DNA of 64,000 nucleotides from Acidobacteriota bacterium. GTDB lineage: Bacteria; Acidobacteriota; Blastocatellia; Pyrinomonadales; Pyrinomonadaceae. The position numbers and the translations under genes are program-made. This document shows positions 50,522-60,027 of this stretch, piece by piece (position 1 is the first letter of the stretch; every line of letters begins with the position of its first letter). Location: assembly GCA_019239425.1 (NCBI GenBank), contig JAFAZX010000064.1, forward strand, positions 1-64,000, read 5' to 3'. The notes beneath the pieces are model-generated. The model was not told where the DNA came from and did not search any database. It saw only the letters and a list, made by a program, of their open reading frames with translations.

Positions 50522-53500
50522 CTACTGAGCCGTGACGCGGAAGATGCCCCACAGCCCGTTGGTGAGCTGGTAGCTCTCCTGCGTCCGGTACAGGTAGTCG
50601 CCGGGCTTGGCGAAGCCGCCGCCCGCGCCGCGCAGGATGATGTTCCAGTTGCGGCGGGCGGTGTGGCCGCCCTGCGTCCCGATGGTCATGGACTTCAGCT
50701 CGGGGTCAGTCCCCGGCCGCCAGAGCACGGTCGAGTTCTGCACGAAGGGCTCGTGGAACCAGTTGTGCCCGTGGAGGGTGAAGCCGTGCTGGCGCGAGTG
50801 GCCTATCGGCTCGTTGACGCGGAAGCGGACGCGCGTGCCGGCCGCCACCGAGAAGATCGGCGTCTCGGGGTCGCCGCACAGGCCGTTGCCGTTGGGGCCG
50901 CAGGCGATGTTCGGGTCGACCGAGCTGAAGAGGTTCTGCTGATCCTTGTCGCCCACCAGCTTCGGCACGTCCTGGAAGTTGTTGTTGGCGGGGTTGCGCT
51001 TCGTCATCTCCTGCAGGAGGCCGAGGCGCGCCCACAGGGGTTCGGTCTTGTAGTTGAACGCCTTCATCCCCGAGTCCTCGGGGTCTGAGTCGCCGACGTA
51101 GTTGCGCACCGGGTTGACGTTCGTCAGCCCGAGGATGGTGGTGCCCTCGCTGTCGTTCGGCCCGACCATGTTGAGGTCGTCCTGGTAGTTGACGACGAAC
51201 TCCTTGAAGAGCAGCACGTTCGAGGCGTTCTTCACGTCGGCCTCGGCGTAGGTGTTCGCGGGCGTCGTCCAGTTCGAGCCGGCCGGCTCGATGACGAGCG
51301 AGCCGATGGCGCCGTGCGACCCGTGCTTCATGATGTCGCCGTAGTCGGTCAGGTTGGTGACGCCGTACTCGATGGGCTGCGCGGTGCGCGCGCCGTTCGG
51401 CGACACGTCCACGCGGCCCGCGTACCAGCGGTAGAAGACCGTCTGGCCGGGCGCGACCGTCTGCGCGTCGTTGATGCCGATGTTGGCGCCGTCGCTGGTG
51501 CGCACGTCGTACTCGACGAGCTGCGGGTGCAGGCTCACCTGGTTCGACGGGCGGAGCTGGTTCAGGTTGAAGCCCGGGATCAGCATCGGCATGAAGTTCC
51601 AGGCGTCGTAGTCGGGCATCGTCTCGGGCAGGAAGTTCTGGAGCCGGACGTTGAGGCAGTCGCCCGCGTTGGCGCGCAGGACGAGCGGCTCGAGTTTCTT
51701 CGCGCCCGTGCGCACGGCGTTCACGTCCTCGCTGCGGACGAAGACGATGCCGGCCGGGTCGCGGAGCTGAAAGCGCTCGTTGTACCTGATGCCGTTCGAC
51801 CCGACGAGGTCGCGCGCGAGCCACGCCTCGATGTGTTCATGCTTCTGCGGCGCGCCGGACGGGCAGAAGTCCGTGCGCAGGCCGGGGTCGCTGCTCGAAG
51901 CGTTGCCGTTCAGGTTGTTGGGCAGCGGCTGGAGGCCGGGGCGCACGCCGCGGTACTCGCGCATGATGCCCCACATGCCGTTCCAGAGGTTGTCGGTCGC
52001 GCCGCTGCCGTAGAGGAAGTCGGCCACGTCCGGGTTGCCGCCGCGGACGTTCCCGACGGGCGGGATGGGCGGCAGGACGAACTCGAAGTGCTCTGAGATG
52101 CCGATGGCCTGGCCGTTGTAGTAGCCGGAGTCGGGCACGAAGTTCTCGTGCAGCCACTTCGTCCCGTGGACGGTGAAGACGTGCTGCTCCTCCTGCGCGC
52201 CCTGGATGAGCCGAATCTTGACCTTGTCGTTCTCGTAGGCTTGCAGGAGCGGCGTGAACGGGTCGCCGTGCGTCGCGGTGCTGAAGACGTTAGCCATGTC
52301 GCCGGCCGCGCCCGGCTTCTGGACGAACTGGCCCGAGCTGTTGCTCTGGCCGACGCGGAGCGGGATCGGCTCCTGCCGGTAGTTAATCAGCTCGCTGCCC
52401 GGGTCGTCGGCCGAGATGGACTCGGGCTTCGGGATGGCGGGCGGCATGACGATGTTCGGCAGCCCGACCTCGTCGCGGCCCGGCGGGTTGATGGGCTTCA
52501 GCTCCGGCGCGGGCGTGTAGAGCAGCGCGAAGTCGGCGAAGGCCAGGTTGAACTCGCGGTAGCTCGCCGACAGGTCGCCGCTCAGCGAGTCGGGGTCGTC
52601 GAAGAGGATGTTGGCGGCGTAGGAAGTCGGGCCGCCGTCGGTGGTGCGCGTACCCAACTGCGTGCCGTCGAGCCCCTGCCAGACGGAGTCGGTCGGCTCG
52701 ACGACCAGCGCGCCGTACATGCCGTGGTGCTGGTGAGAGCTCGGGCTGAAGTGGTCGTGCGTGAAGACGGTCTGGATGGTGCGGTCGACGCCCGCGGTGT
52801 TGACGAGCGGGTCGGCCCACCAGCGCTGGATGGTGGTCTGCGCGCCGACCCACGCGCCCCCGGGGCCTTCGCCGAACACGTCCTGTGTCTTGGTCGACAG
52901 GATTTGGGTGCCGCCGTGCTCCTGCTGGTAGAGGTTGTTGGCCTTGATGCGCTCGCGCACCTCGTCGGGCGAGAAGGTGCCGTCCTCGTAGTTCCAGCCG
53001 TTGCCCGCGCCGTCCGAAGAGGTCACGTCGAACTTCACGAGGTGGATGTGCTGGCCGATGGTGTCGGTCGGCGTGAAGATCTGGAAGTCGTCGAGGTTGA
53101 GCACGCTCGGGACGAGGTTGGTCGCGTAGTAGGTGATGCAGTCGTTCGAGTTGGCGCGGATGAAGAAAGGCTCGGGCGGGCGCGCGCCGCTGCGCGTGGC
53201 CGCCACGTCGCCTTCGAGCACGGTGATGCGCGCCTGCCGGTCGTGCCAGCCGACGCGGTTGACCACCATGTCGATCTGGACGTAGGCCGCGCGGTACTTG
53301 CGCTGGGGCAGGTTCGCCTTGCAAGGCTCTGCGAAGGGCGCGCCCGCGATGCGGGGCCGCCCGTTGACGAGGAACTGACCGGCCGTGCCGTCGGGCTTGT
53401 AGGACGCGTAGCCGCGCGCCGGCCAGCCGTACGGCGTCGTGACGAGCGCTCCCGTAGGGTTGTGGTGGAAGTTCATCGCCGCCTGCTCCGGCGCCTCGCC

Positions 53501-55774
53501 GTTCGGGTCGAGCAGCTTGATGTTGGCCCTGTCCAGCCTGCGCGCGAAGGCGACGAGGTTGGGGTCGTTGTTGAGCGAGCGGACGCGCTGGTTGACGGGG
53601 TCGTCGAGCATGGCCTGCTCGATGGCCGCGATGCCGTCGGTGACCTGGCCGCTCAGGATTTTGTGGCGCTGCAGCCCGCCGTCGAGGTTGCCGCCGTGCA
53701 CCGTGTCGGGCGCCATGTCGAGCGGCGGCTGCGGCGGCCGGTGGCCCGCGTCGGCCGCGAGGAAGAAGGGGTAACCCCTGAAGGCGGCCGTGGGCATCGG
53801 GGGCATCGCCTTGGTCGGGAGCGGCACGATGGCCGGGTTGGGCGTGCCGGCGGCGATCTCGCCGTCGGGCAGGTTGCGCCCGTTCTGGTTCGGGTTGGTG
53901 CAGGGCACCTGCGGCGGCTGCTGTTCGCACGCGCGCTCGTTCATGCCGGGCGTGCCGTCCTCGAACACGTCGTGGACGCGCCAGAGCTCCCACATCCCCT
54001 GCGCGAAGTGCGGGTAGAGGTGGCAGTGGAAGATGGCGTCGCCGGGCGTGAAGTTGCGGTTGCCCGAGCCGCCGTAGTTGATCTCGTAGGTGAAGGTCGA
54101 GCCGGGGCTGATGGTCTGCGAGTCGAGGTAGGTCGAGCCGTCCTCGCGCGACTCGTGGAGCCACTGGTGCGCGTGGAGGTGGAAGACGTGCGTCTCCTTC
54201 GGCCCGGCGTGGAGGTTGCGGAAGCGGACGGGGTCGCCGAGGTAAGAGTGGTGGACGTTCGAGGGGTCGTCGGGGAAGAGCACCTCGACGGGGGCGTTGT
54301 TGGCGTCGCGCTTGATGACCATCGCCGGGTCGCCGTTCGACCAGGAGGTCAGGAAGAACTCCTCGAACTTGCACTCGACGCAGTTCTTCGACGGCCCGAC
54401 CAGGCGGCGGTTGGCGAGGACGATGGCGCCCATGCCGCCCGAGCCGTAGTTGATGGCGAAGCCGTCGCGGACGCCGTGGAAGAGGTCTTGCTCGAGTTCG
54501 GGGAAGGCCTGCACGGTCTTGATCTCGTCGTGGAAGACGACGACGAACTCGCGGAAGGGCTGGCCGCACGTGCCCGAGGGCGGCGCGCCGGCGCAGTTCT
54601 CGGTGAAGCCGGTGATGAGGGCGTTTACGTCCGAGTAGATGATCTCGTTCGACGAGTTGAGCATCTTGAGGATGGGCTTGCCCGAAGGGTCTGTCGCCTC
54701 GTAGTTGATCTTCGGCGTGCCGTTCGGGTTCACCCCCGTCTTGACGGAGTTGAGCACCGCGTTCGTCACCTGCGAGCGGTACCACTTCGCGCCCGGCGGC
54801 TCGACGACGATGGCGCCGAACAGGCCGAGGTCGATCTGCCCGCCGTCGCCCTCGCCCCCGGCGACCGCGCCCATCGAGTGGATGAGGTACTGCCCCTGCT
54901 TGCGCGCGTACCAGCGGTAGACCTTCGTATCGCCCGGGGCGGCCAGCCCGTTGCCGCTGAAGTTGACGCTGTTGTTCCCCACGTTCGAGCCGTCCGAGAT
55001 GATGCCGTCCACGTACTCGAGGCCGTTGACGTGCATCGAGGCGTAGCGCGTCTTGGTGGAGTCCTCGGGGCGCAGCTTGACGGGGACGTCCCGGTAGGGC
55101 TGCTTGCTCGGCTGGTTGGTGAAGTTGATGTCGTCGATGTTTTCGCGATCCGGCGTCAGAAGGTTCTTGAAGGTGACGGTCAAACAGTCACCCTCGTTCA
55201 TGCGCAGGACGAGCGGGCGCGGGCGCTTGTCGGGGCGCAGCTGGACGTGGCCGGCGGCGAGCTCGGCCGAAGAGTCGGTGGAGACCACGTCGCGCTTGAG
55301 CGCGTACATCATCCCGGCCGGGTTGAAGGCCCCGAAGCGGTTGTAGGTGATGACCTGGTCGAACGCCACCACCTCGGCCGTGATGTTGCGCGAGCAGGTG
55401 GGCGCTTGCACGACCGGCGCCGCGGCGGGGGCCGCGGCGGCCGTCGTCGCCGGCGTGACGACGGCGGCGGCCGGTTTGGACTCGGGGGGTGCCTCTTTGC
55501 CGGCGTCGCCTTCGACGGGCTCCGCCAGCGGGGCGTTCAGGTAATCGCCCGTCTCCCAGAGGGTGTGGTTGTCGGCCATCACCTCCGCGCTGTCGACGTT
55601 GTGCGCCGGCGTCACCCGTCCGCCGGACTCGGCGAGCGCCAGGCGGTGAGCTACAGTTGCGGTCTGCGCAAGGGCCGCGCGGGGTGAGGCGGCCAGCAGA
55701 CCCAGGCAAAACAGTGTGGACAGAATCGCGGCTGGAAGAAATTCCAGCCTCCTCCCATGCTCACTCATACCCAC
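50522..55774 (-). CDS. Giant multicopper oxidase-like protein with repeated cupredoxin domains
   Basis: The 1750-residue exported protein (signal peptide to ~residue 36, AALAQ) has an Ala/Pro-rich linker, then several cupredoxin modules. The first block is a full multicopper oxidase: HVNGLEYVDG, FREFVVVFHDE, HVFHLHAHQWLHE (near residue 530) and HCHLYPHFAQGMWELW (near 585), giving the type 1 Cys-His-Met and the HCH type 2/3 site. The middle repeats HDHFSPSSHQHHGMYGALVVEP (near 1010), and a third block has KHGSHGAIGSLVIEP (near 1485) and HGFTLHGHNWFHE (near 1665). The type 1 cysteine is evident only in the first block. Size and style recall large bacterial Mn(II) or Fe(II) oxidases such as MnxG/MopA, but substrate is unproven. 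It heads the copper operon. Confidence 0.9.
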   Translation of the reverse strand: MGMSEHGRRLEFLPAAILSTLFCLGLLAASPRAALAQTATVAHRLALAESGGRVTPAHNVDSAEVMADNHTLWETGDYLNAPLAEPVEGDAGKEAPPESKPAAAVVTPATTAAAAPAAAPVVQAPTCSRNITAEVVAFDQVITYNRFGAFNPAGMMYALKRDVVSTDSSAELAAGHVQLRPDKRPRPLVLRMNEGDCLTVTFKNLLTPDRENIDDINFTNQPSKQPYRDVPVKLRPEDSTKTRYASMHVNGLEYVDGIISDGSNVGNNSVNFSGNGLAAPGDTKVYRWYARKQGQYLIHSMGAVAGGEGDGGQIDLGLFGAIVVEPPGAKWYRSQVTNAVLNSVKTGVNPNGTPKINYEATDPSGKPILKMLNSSNEIIYSDVNALITGFTENCAGAPPSGTCGQPFREFVVVFHDEIKTVQAFPELEQDLFHGVRDGFAINYGSGGMGAIVLANRRLVGPSKNCVECKFEEFFLTSWSNGDPAMVIKRDANNAPVEVLFPDDPSNVHHSYLGDPVRFRNLHAGPKETHVFHLHAHQWLHESREDGSTYLDSQTISPGSTFTYEINYGGSGNRNFTPGDAIFHCHLYPHFAQGMWELWRVHDVFEDGTPGMNERACEQQPPQVPCTNPNQNGRNLPDGEIAAGTPNPAIVPLPTKAMPPMPTAAFRGYPFFLAADAGHRPPQPPLDMAPDTVHGGNLDGGLQRHKILSGQVTDGIAAIEQAMLDDPVNQRVRSLNNDPNLVAFARRLDRANIKLLDPNGEAPEQAAMNFHHNPTGALVTTPYGWPARGYASYKPDGTAGQFLVNGRPRIAGAPFAEPCKANLPQRKYRAAYVQIDMVVNRVGWHDRQARITVLEGDVAATRSGARPPEPFFIRANSNDCITYYATNLVPSVLNLDDFQIFTPTDTIGQHIHLVKFDVTSSDGAGNGWNYEDGTFSPDEVRERIKANNLYQQEHGGTQILSTKTQDVFGEGPGGAWVGAQTTIQRWWADPLVNTAGVDRTIQTVFTHDHFSPSSHQHHGMYGALVVEPTDSVWQGLDGTQLGTRTTDGGPTSYAANILFDDPDSLSGDLSASYREFNLAFADFALLYTPAPELKPINPPGRDEVGLPNIVMPPAIPKPESISADDPGSELINYRQEPIPLRVGQSNSSGQFVQKPGAAGDMANVFSTATHGDPFTPLLQAYENDKVKIRLIQGAQEEQHVFTVHGTKWLHENFVPDSGYYNGQAIGISEHFEFVLPPIPPVGNVRGGNPDVADFLYGSGATDNLWNGMWGIMREYRGVRPGLQPLPNNLNGNASSSDPGLRTDFCPSGAPQKHEHIEAWLARDLVGSNGIRYNERFQLRDPAGIVFVRSEDVNAVRTGAKKLEPLVLRANAGDCLNVRLQNFLPETMPDYDAWNFMPMLIPGFNLNQLRPSNQVSLHPQLVEYDVRTSDGANIGINDAQTVAPGQTVFYRWYAGRVDVSPNGARTAQPIEYGVTNLTDYGDIMKHGSHGAIGSLVIEPAGSNWTTPANTYAEADVKNASNVLLFKEFVVNYQDDLNMVGPNDSEGTTILGLTNVNPVRNYVGDSDPEDSGMKAFNYKTEPLWARLGLLQEMTKRNPANNNFQDVPKLVGDKDQQNLFSSVDPNIACGPNGNGLCGDPETPIFSVAAGTRVRFRVNEPIGHSRQHGFTLHGHNWFHEPFVQNSTVLWRPGTDPELKSMTIGTQGGHTARRNWNIILRGAGGGFAKPGDYLYRTQESYQLTNGLWGIFRVTAQ

Positions 55775-56482
55775 GACCTCCTTGACAGTTGAGCAGGCGG
55801 CCTGCTCGCACGAATGAAAGGGGTTGGCGGGAGAACCCGCCGGTCACGTCGCGCGTGACGCGGGCACACGAAGCCGACCCTCGGCGTCGGGCCGAAGCCG
55901 GTCTGGAAGTTGGCGGTTAAGAAGCCGGTGCGTAAGGAAAGCAGGCAGCTTGTCCCGGTGGCGGCTCGTTAACGTGCGGGTTGAACCGCGCCGGAGGCTG
56001 CGCTAAGATGAGGACTTCCAGGGCACTTCACCTTTGCGCAAGCAACGGCGCATGTAGCTCAGAACAGGCCCCGCGGACACTGGCCGGTGACCGCGGGGCT
56101 CGTCTCATTTTATCCGGGCATGACTCATCGCCTCTTTCAATCCCGAGAAGATGACAGGCGTCGGGACGGCACCTAGTGGCAATAGGCGACTGCGAGGTTA
56201 GGGCTGCTGTTTAAGGGAGAGTGAAACCACGGGCGCGCGTGGCGCTCACGCGGATGGCAACTACGACGCTGAGGGGATGTCAGTGATGACTTATGAGTTC
56301 AAGGGGATGCGCAAGACTAGGCCAGACGCCCTAACCTGTCAAGTGAAATTTCTTTGAAGAAGGTCTGATGTCGCACACAAAAACTGATAAGTCGAAGCGT
56401 GCGACAGACTTCACCCCGCAATAAAAAAATTAGGGAGAAGCAATCGGATGAGAACCCTCTGCCGCCGCGGGCGCTGCCCTCG
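55775..56482. other. Long intergenic region upstream of the copper-oxidase operon
   Basis: These 708 bp separate the amidohydrolase stop from the giant oxidase start, both leftward. The stretch is AT-richer from 56140 to 56440 than its flanks. It holds a GC hairpin at 56068-56099 and presumably the operon promoter near 55800-56000. The short plus-strand frame at 55824 is not convincing. I could not identify a clear promoter or metal-regulator operator. Confidence 0.5.
56068..56099. terminator. GC-rich hairpin, possible terminator
   Basis: GCCCCGCGG at 56068-56076 pairs with CCGCGGGGC at 56091-56099 around a 14-base loop that is itself partly paired. CGTCTCATTTTA follows on the plus strand; on the minus strand there is no T-run. 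It may end rightward transcription or mark a regulatory RNA. Confidence 0.4.
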
Positions 56483-58525
56483 TCAAGGCTTGAAGCCGAC
56501 GCTCAGCCAGAGCTGCGCGCAGTCGTAGAGCTTGCCCTCCGTGACGACGAATTTCGTGTTGCGGAGGTTGCCGATGCGTTCGAGCGGGTTGCCCTCGACG
56601 ATGATAATGTCAGCGACCTTACCCACTTCGACCGTCCCCAAATCCTTGTCCATCCCCATCACGCGCGCCGGGACGATGGTCGCGGCCTGTATGGCCTCCA
56701 GGGGCGTGAAGCCGGCCTGCACGTAGAGTTCTATCTCGCGGCGGACGCTGTGGCCGGGCACGACCTGGTCTGTGCCGGCGACGACCCGCAGCCCGTTGCG
56801 GTGCAGCTCGCCCGTGATCTTCAGGAACAGGTCGTTTAGCTCGCGCGCGTAAGGGGCGCGCGCGGGCGGGACGCCCGTGTTGTTGATGGGCGCGTAAAGC
56901 TCGCGCGGGAGTTTCGCCGCGCCCGGCTCGAACTGCGAGAAGGGCACGTCCGAAGGGTGCAGGAGCCACTCGAAGACGACGAGCGTCGGGTCGAAGACGG
57001 TGTCGTGTGCTTTGAAGAACCGCAGAGCCTCCTTCGCCTCGGGCGAATCGAAGTCGACTTTGGGCACGACGCCCGACTGCGGCTTGTAGTCTTTCGGGAG
57101 CAGGACGGGGGTCAGGTATTGAATGTGGTTAATCTGATCCATGCCGGCCTCGACCGCCTGAATCGCGTTCATGCCGTTGGGCACGTGCCCCGTCACGGTC
57201 ATTCCCAAACGGTGCGCCTCGGCCGCAATCTCTTTGAGGATGTCGGGCTTGATGGAGCTGTAGATTTTAATCTGCTGGAAGCCCGCGTCGTGGTAGCGCC
57301 GGACGACGGCGCGCGCTTCTTCGGGCGTGTTGGCGCGGATGACGCCGAGCGCCGAAGGGCTGTCGCCGTCCACGATGCCCGCGAGCAGAATGCGCGGCCC
57401 GAGCCCGCGCCCCGCCTTGATCGCGTCGCGCACGGCGGTCATGAACTCGAACTCGTTGCCCACGTCGCGCACCGTCGTCACGCCGGCCGCGAGGTAGACC
57501 GGCCCCCACTCGACCTGCTCGAAGTGCGCGTGCATCTCCCAGAGGCCGGGCAGCACGTACCGCCCCTGCGCGTCGAAGAGGCGCGCGCCCTTCGGAATCT
57601 TGACCGACGCGCGCGGGCCGACGGCCGTGATGCGCCCGTTCTCGATGACGACGACGGCGTCTCGAAGAGGCGCGCGGCCGGTGCCGTCGATGAGGTTCGC
57701 GTTCGTGATGACGAGCGCGCCCTTCCGCTGCGGGCTGGTGCGCCTGGAGATTTCGGCGAGCGCGGCCATGCCGTCGTCCGCGGCCTTGCCGACGAAGACC
57801 GGCAGCGCGGACTCGTAACCCTCGCGCAGGGCCTCGAAGTGGTCGAACTCCGCGTCCACGCAGACGAGGGCGACGAGGTTGCGGTCTTTGTCGAGCCACA
57901 GGGACTCGCGCCCCCAGATGAGGCCGCTCACGATGTAGCGTTCAAGCTCGACGGTCTTCCCACCAACGCCGATGCGGTCGGTGCCGCGCCGCTCGACCGT
58001 CACCGTCCCGCCGGGGAGGGTCGGCAGCCGACCCTTGACGTCGTTGGCCGCGAGGTAACGCATCATGAACATCTGCACGGTCGCGGGGGCGTAACCGGCG
58101 ACGGTGAAGAAGTTCGCCGGCAAGGCCGCCTGCTTCGTCTCTGTGCCTTCGCGGATAGTGGCGGTGGCGCCGTCGATGACGACGGACGTGTCGATGGTCG
58201 AGCCGCGGGCCGTCTTGCCTTTGATCTCGAAAGACTCGGGCGTCAGGTTCTGCTTCGTGCGGAGTGTCGTTTCGAGCGGGACGGGTGACCCGCGGTCTGT
58301 GAACTTGAAGTGCGATTTGATGAGGAGCGAGTCGCCGTCGCGCGTGACCTCGTAGGTCTCTTCGCCGATGGGCTGCTCGAACTTGTGGAGGCGGAACTTT
58401 CCGCTCTCGACGACCGCCGGCCCCGCCGCGTTCTGCGCCGGCGCCGGTGCGGCGAACGCCAGCGCGAACGCCAACGACAAAAGTGCGCAACCCGCCAGCT
58501 TCCTGCCCGGCCGCCGTCTCAGCAT
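56483..58525 (-). CDS. Exported amidohydrolase (imidazolonepropionase-like) with N-terminal beta domain
   Basis: The 680-residue protein has a signal peptide (to ~residue 31, APAQ). A ~200-residue N-terminal beta-rich domain resembles lipid- or sugar-recognition domains found before this family. An amidohydrolase TIM barrel starts at GALVITNANLIDGTGRAPL. The metal site includes LPGLWEMHAHFE (HxH near 327), then a GHVPNG histidine, NHIQYL, and VVAGTDQVVPGHSV with the late aspartate. C-terminal GTVEVGKVADIIIVEGNPLERI closes the beta sandwich. Family members hydrolyse C-N bonds of peptides or heterocycles; the substrate is not evident. It is separated from the copper operon by 700 bp and probably independent. 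Confidence 0.92.
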   Translation of the reverse strand: MLRRRPGRKLAGCALLSLAFALAFAAPAPAQNAAGPAVVESGKFRLHKFEQPIGEETYEVTRDGDSLLIKSHFKFTDRGSPVPLETTLRTKQNLTPESFEIKGKTARGSTIDTSVVIDGATATIREGTETKQAALPANFFTVAGYAPATVQMFMMRYLAANDVKGRLPTLPGGTVTVERRGTDRIGVGGKTVELERYIVSGLIWGRESLWLDKDRNLVALVCVDAEFDHFEALREGYESALPVFVGKAADDGMAALAEISRRTSPQRKGALVITNANLIDGTGRAPLRDAVVVIENGRITAVGPRASVKIPKGARLFDAQGRYVLPGLWEMHAHFEQVEWGPVYLAAGVTTVRDVGNEFEFMTAVRDAIKAGRGLGPRILLAGIVDGDSPSALGVIRANTPEEARAVVRRYHDAGFQQIKIYSSIKPDILKEIAAEAHRLGMTVTGHVPNGMNAIQAVEAGMDQINHIQYLTPVLLPKDYKPQSGVVPKVDFDSPEAKEALRFFKAHDTVFDPTLVVFEWLLHPSDVPFSQFEPGAAKLPRELYAPINNTGVPPARAPYARELNDLFLKITGELHRNGLRVVAGTDQVVPGHSVRREIELYVQAGFTPLEAIQAATIVPARVMGMDKDLGTVEVGKVADIIIVEGNPLERIGNLRNTKFVVTEGKLYDCAQLWLSVGFKP

Positions 58526-58614
58526 ATACTCTCCCCCGCCGCTTTAATGTTGAAGCGGGCACAAGAGTACATCCTCACCCGGCGGCGCGTGAAGTGTTGA
58601 GAGGGAGTCTGTTT

Positions 58615-58812
58615 TCAGGCGCGGCTGAAGAGATGACGCTTGATGAGGACGAAGATGAGCAGGAAGGTCGCGACGACGACGTAGTAGCCGGCGACGCTGT
58701 CGTTGGTCTCGTAGCTGAGTTTGAGGACGTGAGTGCCGATCCATTCGACGACGGTGCGGCCGACGCCGATGACCAGGAAGGCGACGAGCGCCCAGGCTAA
58801 CTTAACGAACAT
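58615..58812 (-). CDS. Small two-helix membrane protein
   Basis: The 65-residue protein is hydrophobic with two predicted membrane helices (KLAWALVAFLVIGVGRTVV and GYYVVVATFLLIFVLI), joined by a polar loop, and a basic C-terminus, KRHLFSRA. No family is recognised. ATG 58812 has GGAGGT some eight to ten bases upstream, so the gene is probably real. It follows the same direction as the amidohydrolase, 89 bp upstream of it, and might be co-transcribed. Function unknown. Confidence 0.7.
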   Translation of the reverse strand: MFVKLAWALVAFLVIGVGRTVVEWIGTHVLKLSYETNDSVAGYYVVVATFLLIFVLIKRHLFSRA

Positions 58813-59028
58813 GTTCGATTACCTCCGGGGGGTGGAGCGCGGTGGGATGTGCTTGGGAGTGTCGGGACAAAGACGCGCCGGGCGGCGCGGCCCGTCAACT
58901 AGAGATAGCACATCGGCGAGTGAGCGAACAAGAGATATCTACACGCGCCGGGAGCCTTACGGTTGAACGCCGCGGGTGTTACATTCTCCGAGTCTTCTTA
59001 AACCCGGACGATTCGACGTGTGGAGAAG

Positions 59029-59376
59029 ATGACCGGCGGCAGACCGCACAGCGAGAGGATCGGCGAAGCGAGGCAGGACACGGGCGGGCGGGCCGCGCTC
59101 TACCGCGCGCTGCGGGAACTGTCCTGCTCGCGCTGCGCGCGCGCGATCCGCGAGGGCGAGCTGTTCACGAGGGAAGAGGAACCCGCCTCCGGCCTCCCGC
59201 TCGTCCGCCTCTGCCGCAATTGCGCGCCCTTCGACCAGGCCAAAGGTCTCCTCGAAGCCCTCCTCGCCCCGCGTCAAGACGAAGAAGCCCAACCGCCGCC
59301 GTCCCCAAACGACGCCCGCGAGAAGGCGCTGTCTCGGCTCGGCCCCGCTTTGGCTTCGGGCAGACGAAAGCGTTGA
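59029..59376 (+). CDS. Small protein with a four-cysteine zinc-type motif
   Basis: The 115-residue protein starts at ATG 59029 with GGAGA five bases ahead; an upstream GTG at 59020 is less likely. The core has two CxxC pairs: LSCSRCARAIREGELFT and VRLCRNCAPF, separated by ~30 residues, forming a probable zinc ribbon or treble-clef. The N-terminus is basic and the tail acidic then Arg-rich. I cannot place it in a family; possible roles include nucleic-acid binding or protein bridging. Its stop is three bases before the next gene, so the two are co-translated. Confidence 0.7.
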   Translation: MTGGRPHSERIGEARQDTGGRAALYRALRELSCSRCARAIREGELFTREEEPASGLPLVRLCRNCAPFDQAKGLLEALLAPRQDEEAQPPPSPNDAREKALSRLGPALASGRRKR

Positions 59377-59379
59377 AGC

Positions 59380-59952
59380 ATGGCACCACTGGACGGCTGG
59401 GAGAACTTCTACGTCATCGTCGGCTCTTCGGCCGGCGCGCTGATCGGGTTGCAGTTCGTCGTCATCACTCTCATCGCCGGCCGCCCGGCCCGCGAGGGTG
59501 AGGCGCAGGCGGGCGAGGCCTTCGCGACGCCGAGCGTCGTCCACTTCGGCGTCGTGCTGCTGCTGTCGGCCGTCAACAGCGCGCCGTGGGGCGAGGCCGG
59601 CGGCGCCTCGTTCCTGTGGGGCCTGGTCGGCTTCTGCGGGATCGCGTACGTGGTCGTCGTGGCCCGCCGCATGAAGACGCAGGACGCATACAGGCCGGTC
59701 TACGAAGACTGGCTGTTCCACACCCTGCTCCCGTTCGCGGCCTACGCCGTGCTGGCCGCGGCGGCGTTCATGGCTCCGCCTTACACCGGCCCGGCCCTCT
59801 TCCTCGTCGCCGCCGCGGCCTTGCTGCTCCTCTTCGTCGGCATCCACAACGCCTGGGACAGCGCGACCCACCTCATCTTCGTCGAGAAGCAGAGACGGCT
59901 GGAGGCCGAAGGGGAGTCGGCGGGCGAGGCAGAGTCCCGCGAGACAAAATGA
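59380..59952 (+). CDS. Multi-pass membrane protein of unknown function
   Basis: The 190-residue protein has about five membrane helices: WENFYVIVGSSAGALIGLQFV near the start, HFGVVLLLSAVNSAPW, FLWGLVGFCGIAYVVVV, LLPFAAYAVLAAAAFM and LFLVAAAALLLLFVGIHNAW, followed by an acidic cytoplasmic tail. The family, with its WENFYV start and HNAWDSATHL sequence, is common in bacteria without known function. It begins three bases after the zinc-motif protein gene. No enzyme motifs are visible. Confidence 0.8.
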   Translation: MAPLDGWENFYVIVGSSAGALIGLQFVVITLIAGRPAREGEAQAGEAFATPSVVHFGVVLLLSAVNSAPWGEAGGASFLWGLVGFCGIAYVVVVARRMKTQDAYRPVYEDWLFHTLLPFAAYAVLAAAAFMAPPYTGPALFLVAAAALLLLFVGIHNAWDSATHLIFVEKQRRLEAEGESAGEAESRETK

Positions 59953-60027
59953 ATGCTCAGGACACAAAAATGTGGAAGCGCGTCGGCTATGCTACGCGCG
60001 CGAAATTGAGCGGACTGGGCCGGCGCG

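Noticed and set aside
52148..55687. 1179-residue plus-strand ORF antisense to the giant oxidase
   Set aside because: Composition is Val/Arg/Asp/Glu-rich with no domains; the opposite strand has evident cupredoxin motifs throughout.
56049..56100. tRNA-like text (GGCGCATGTAGCTCAG)
   Set aside because: No anticodon arm, T-arm or CCA-side pairing follows; the sequence goes into a GC hairpin instead.
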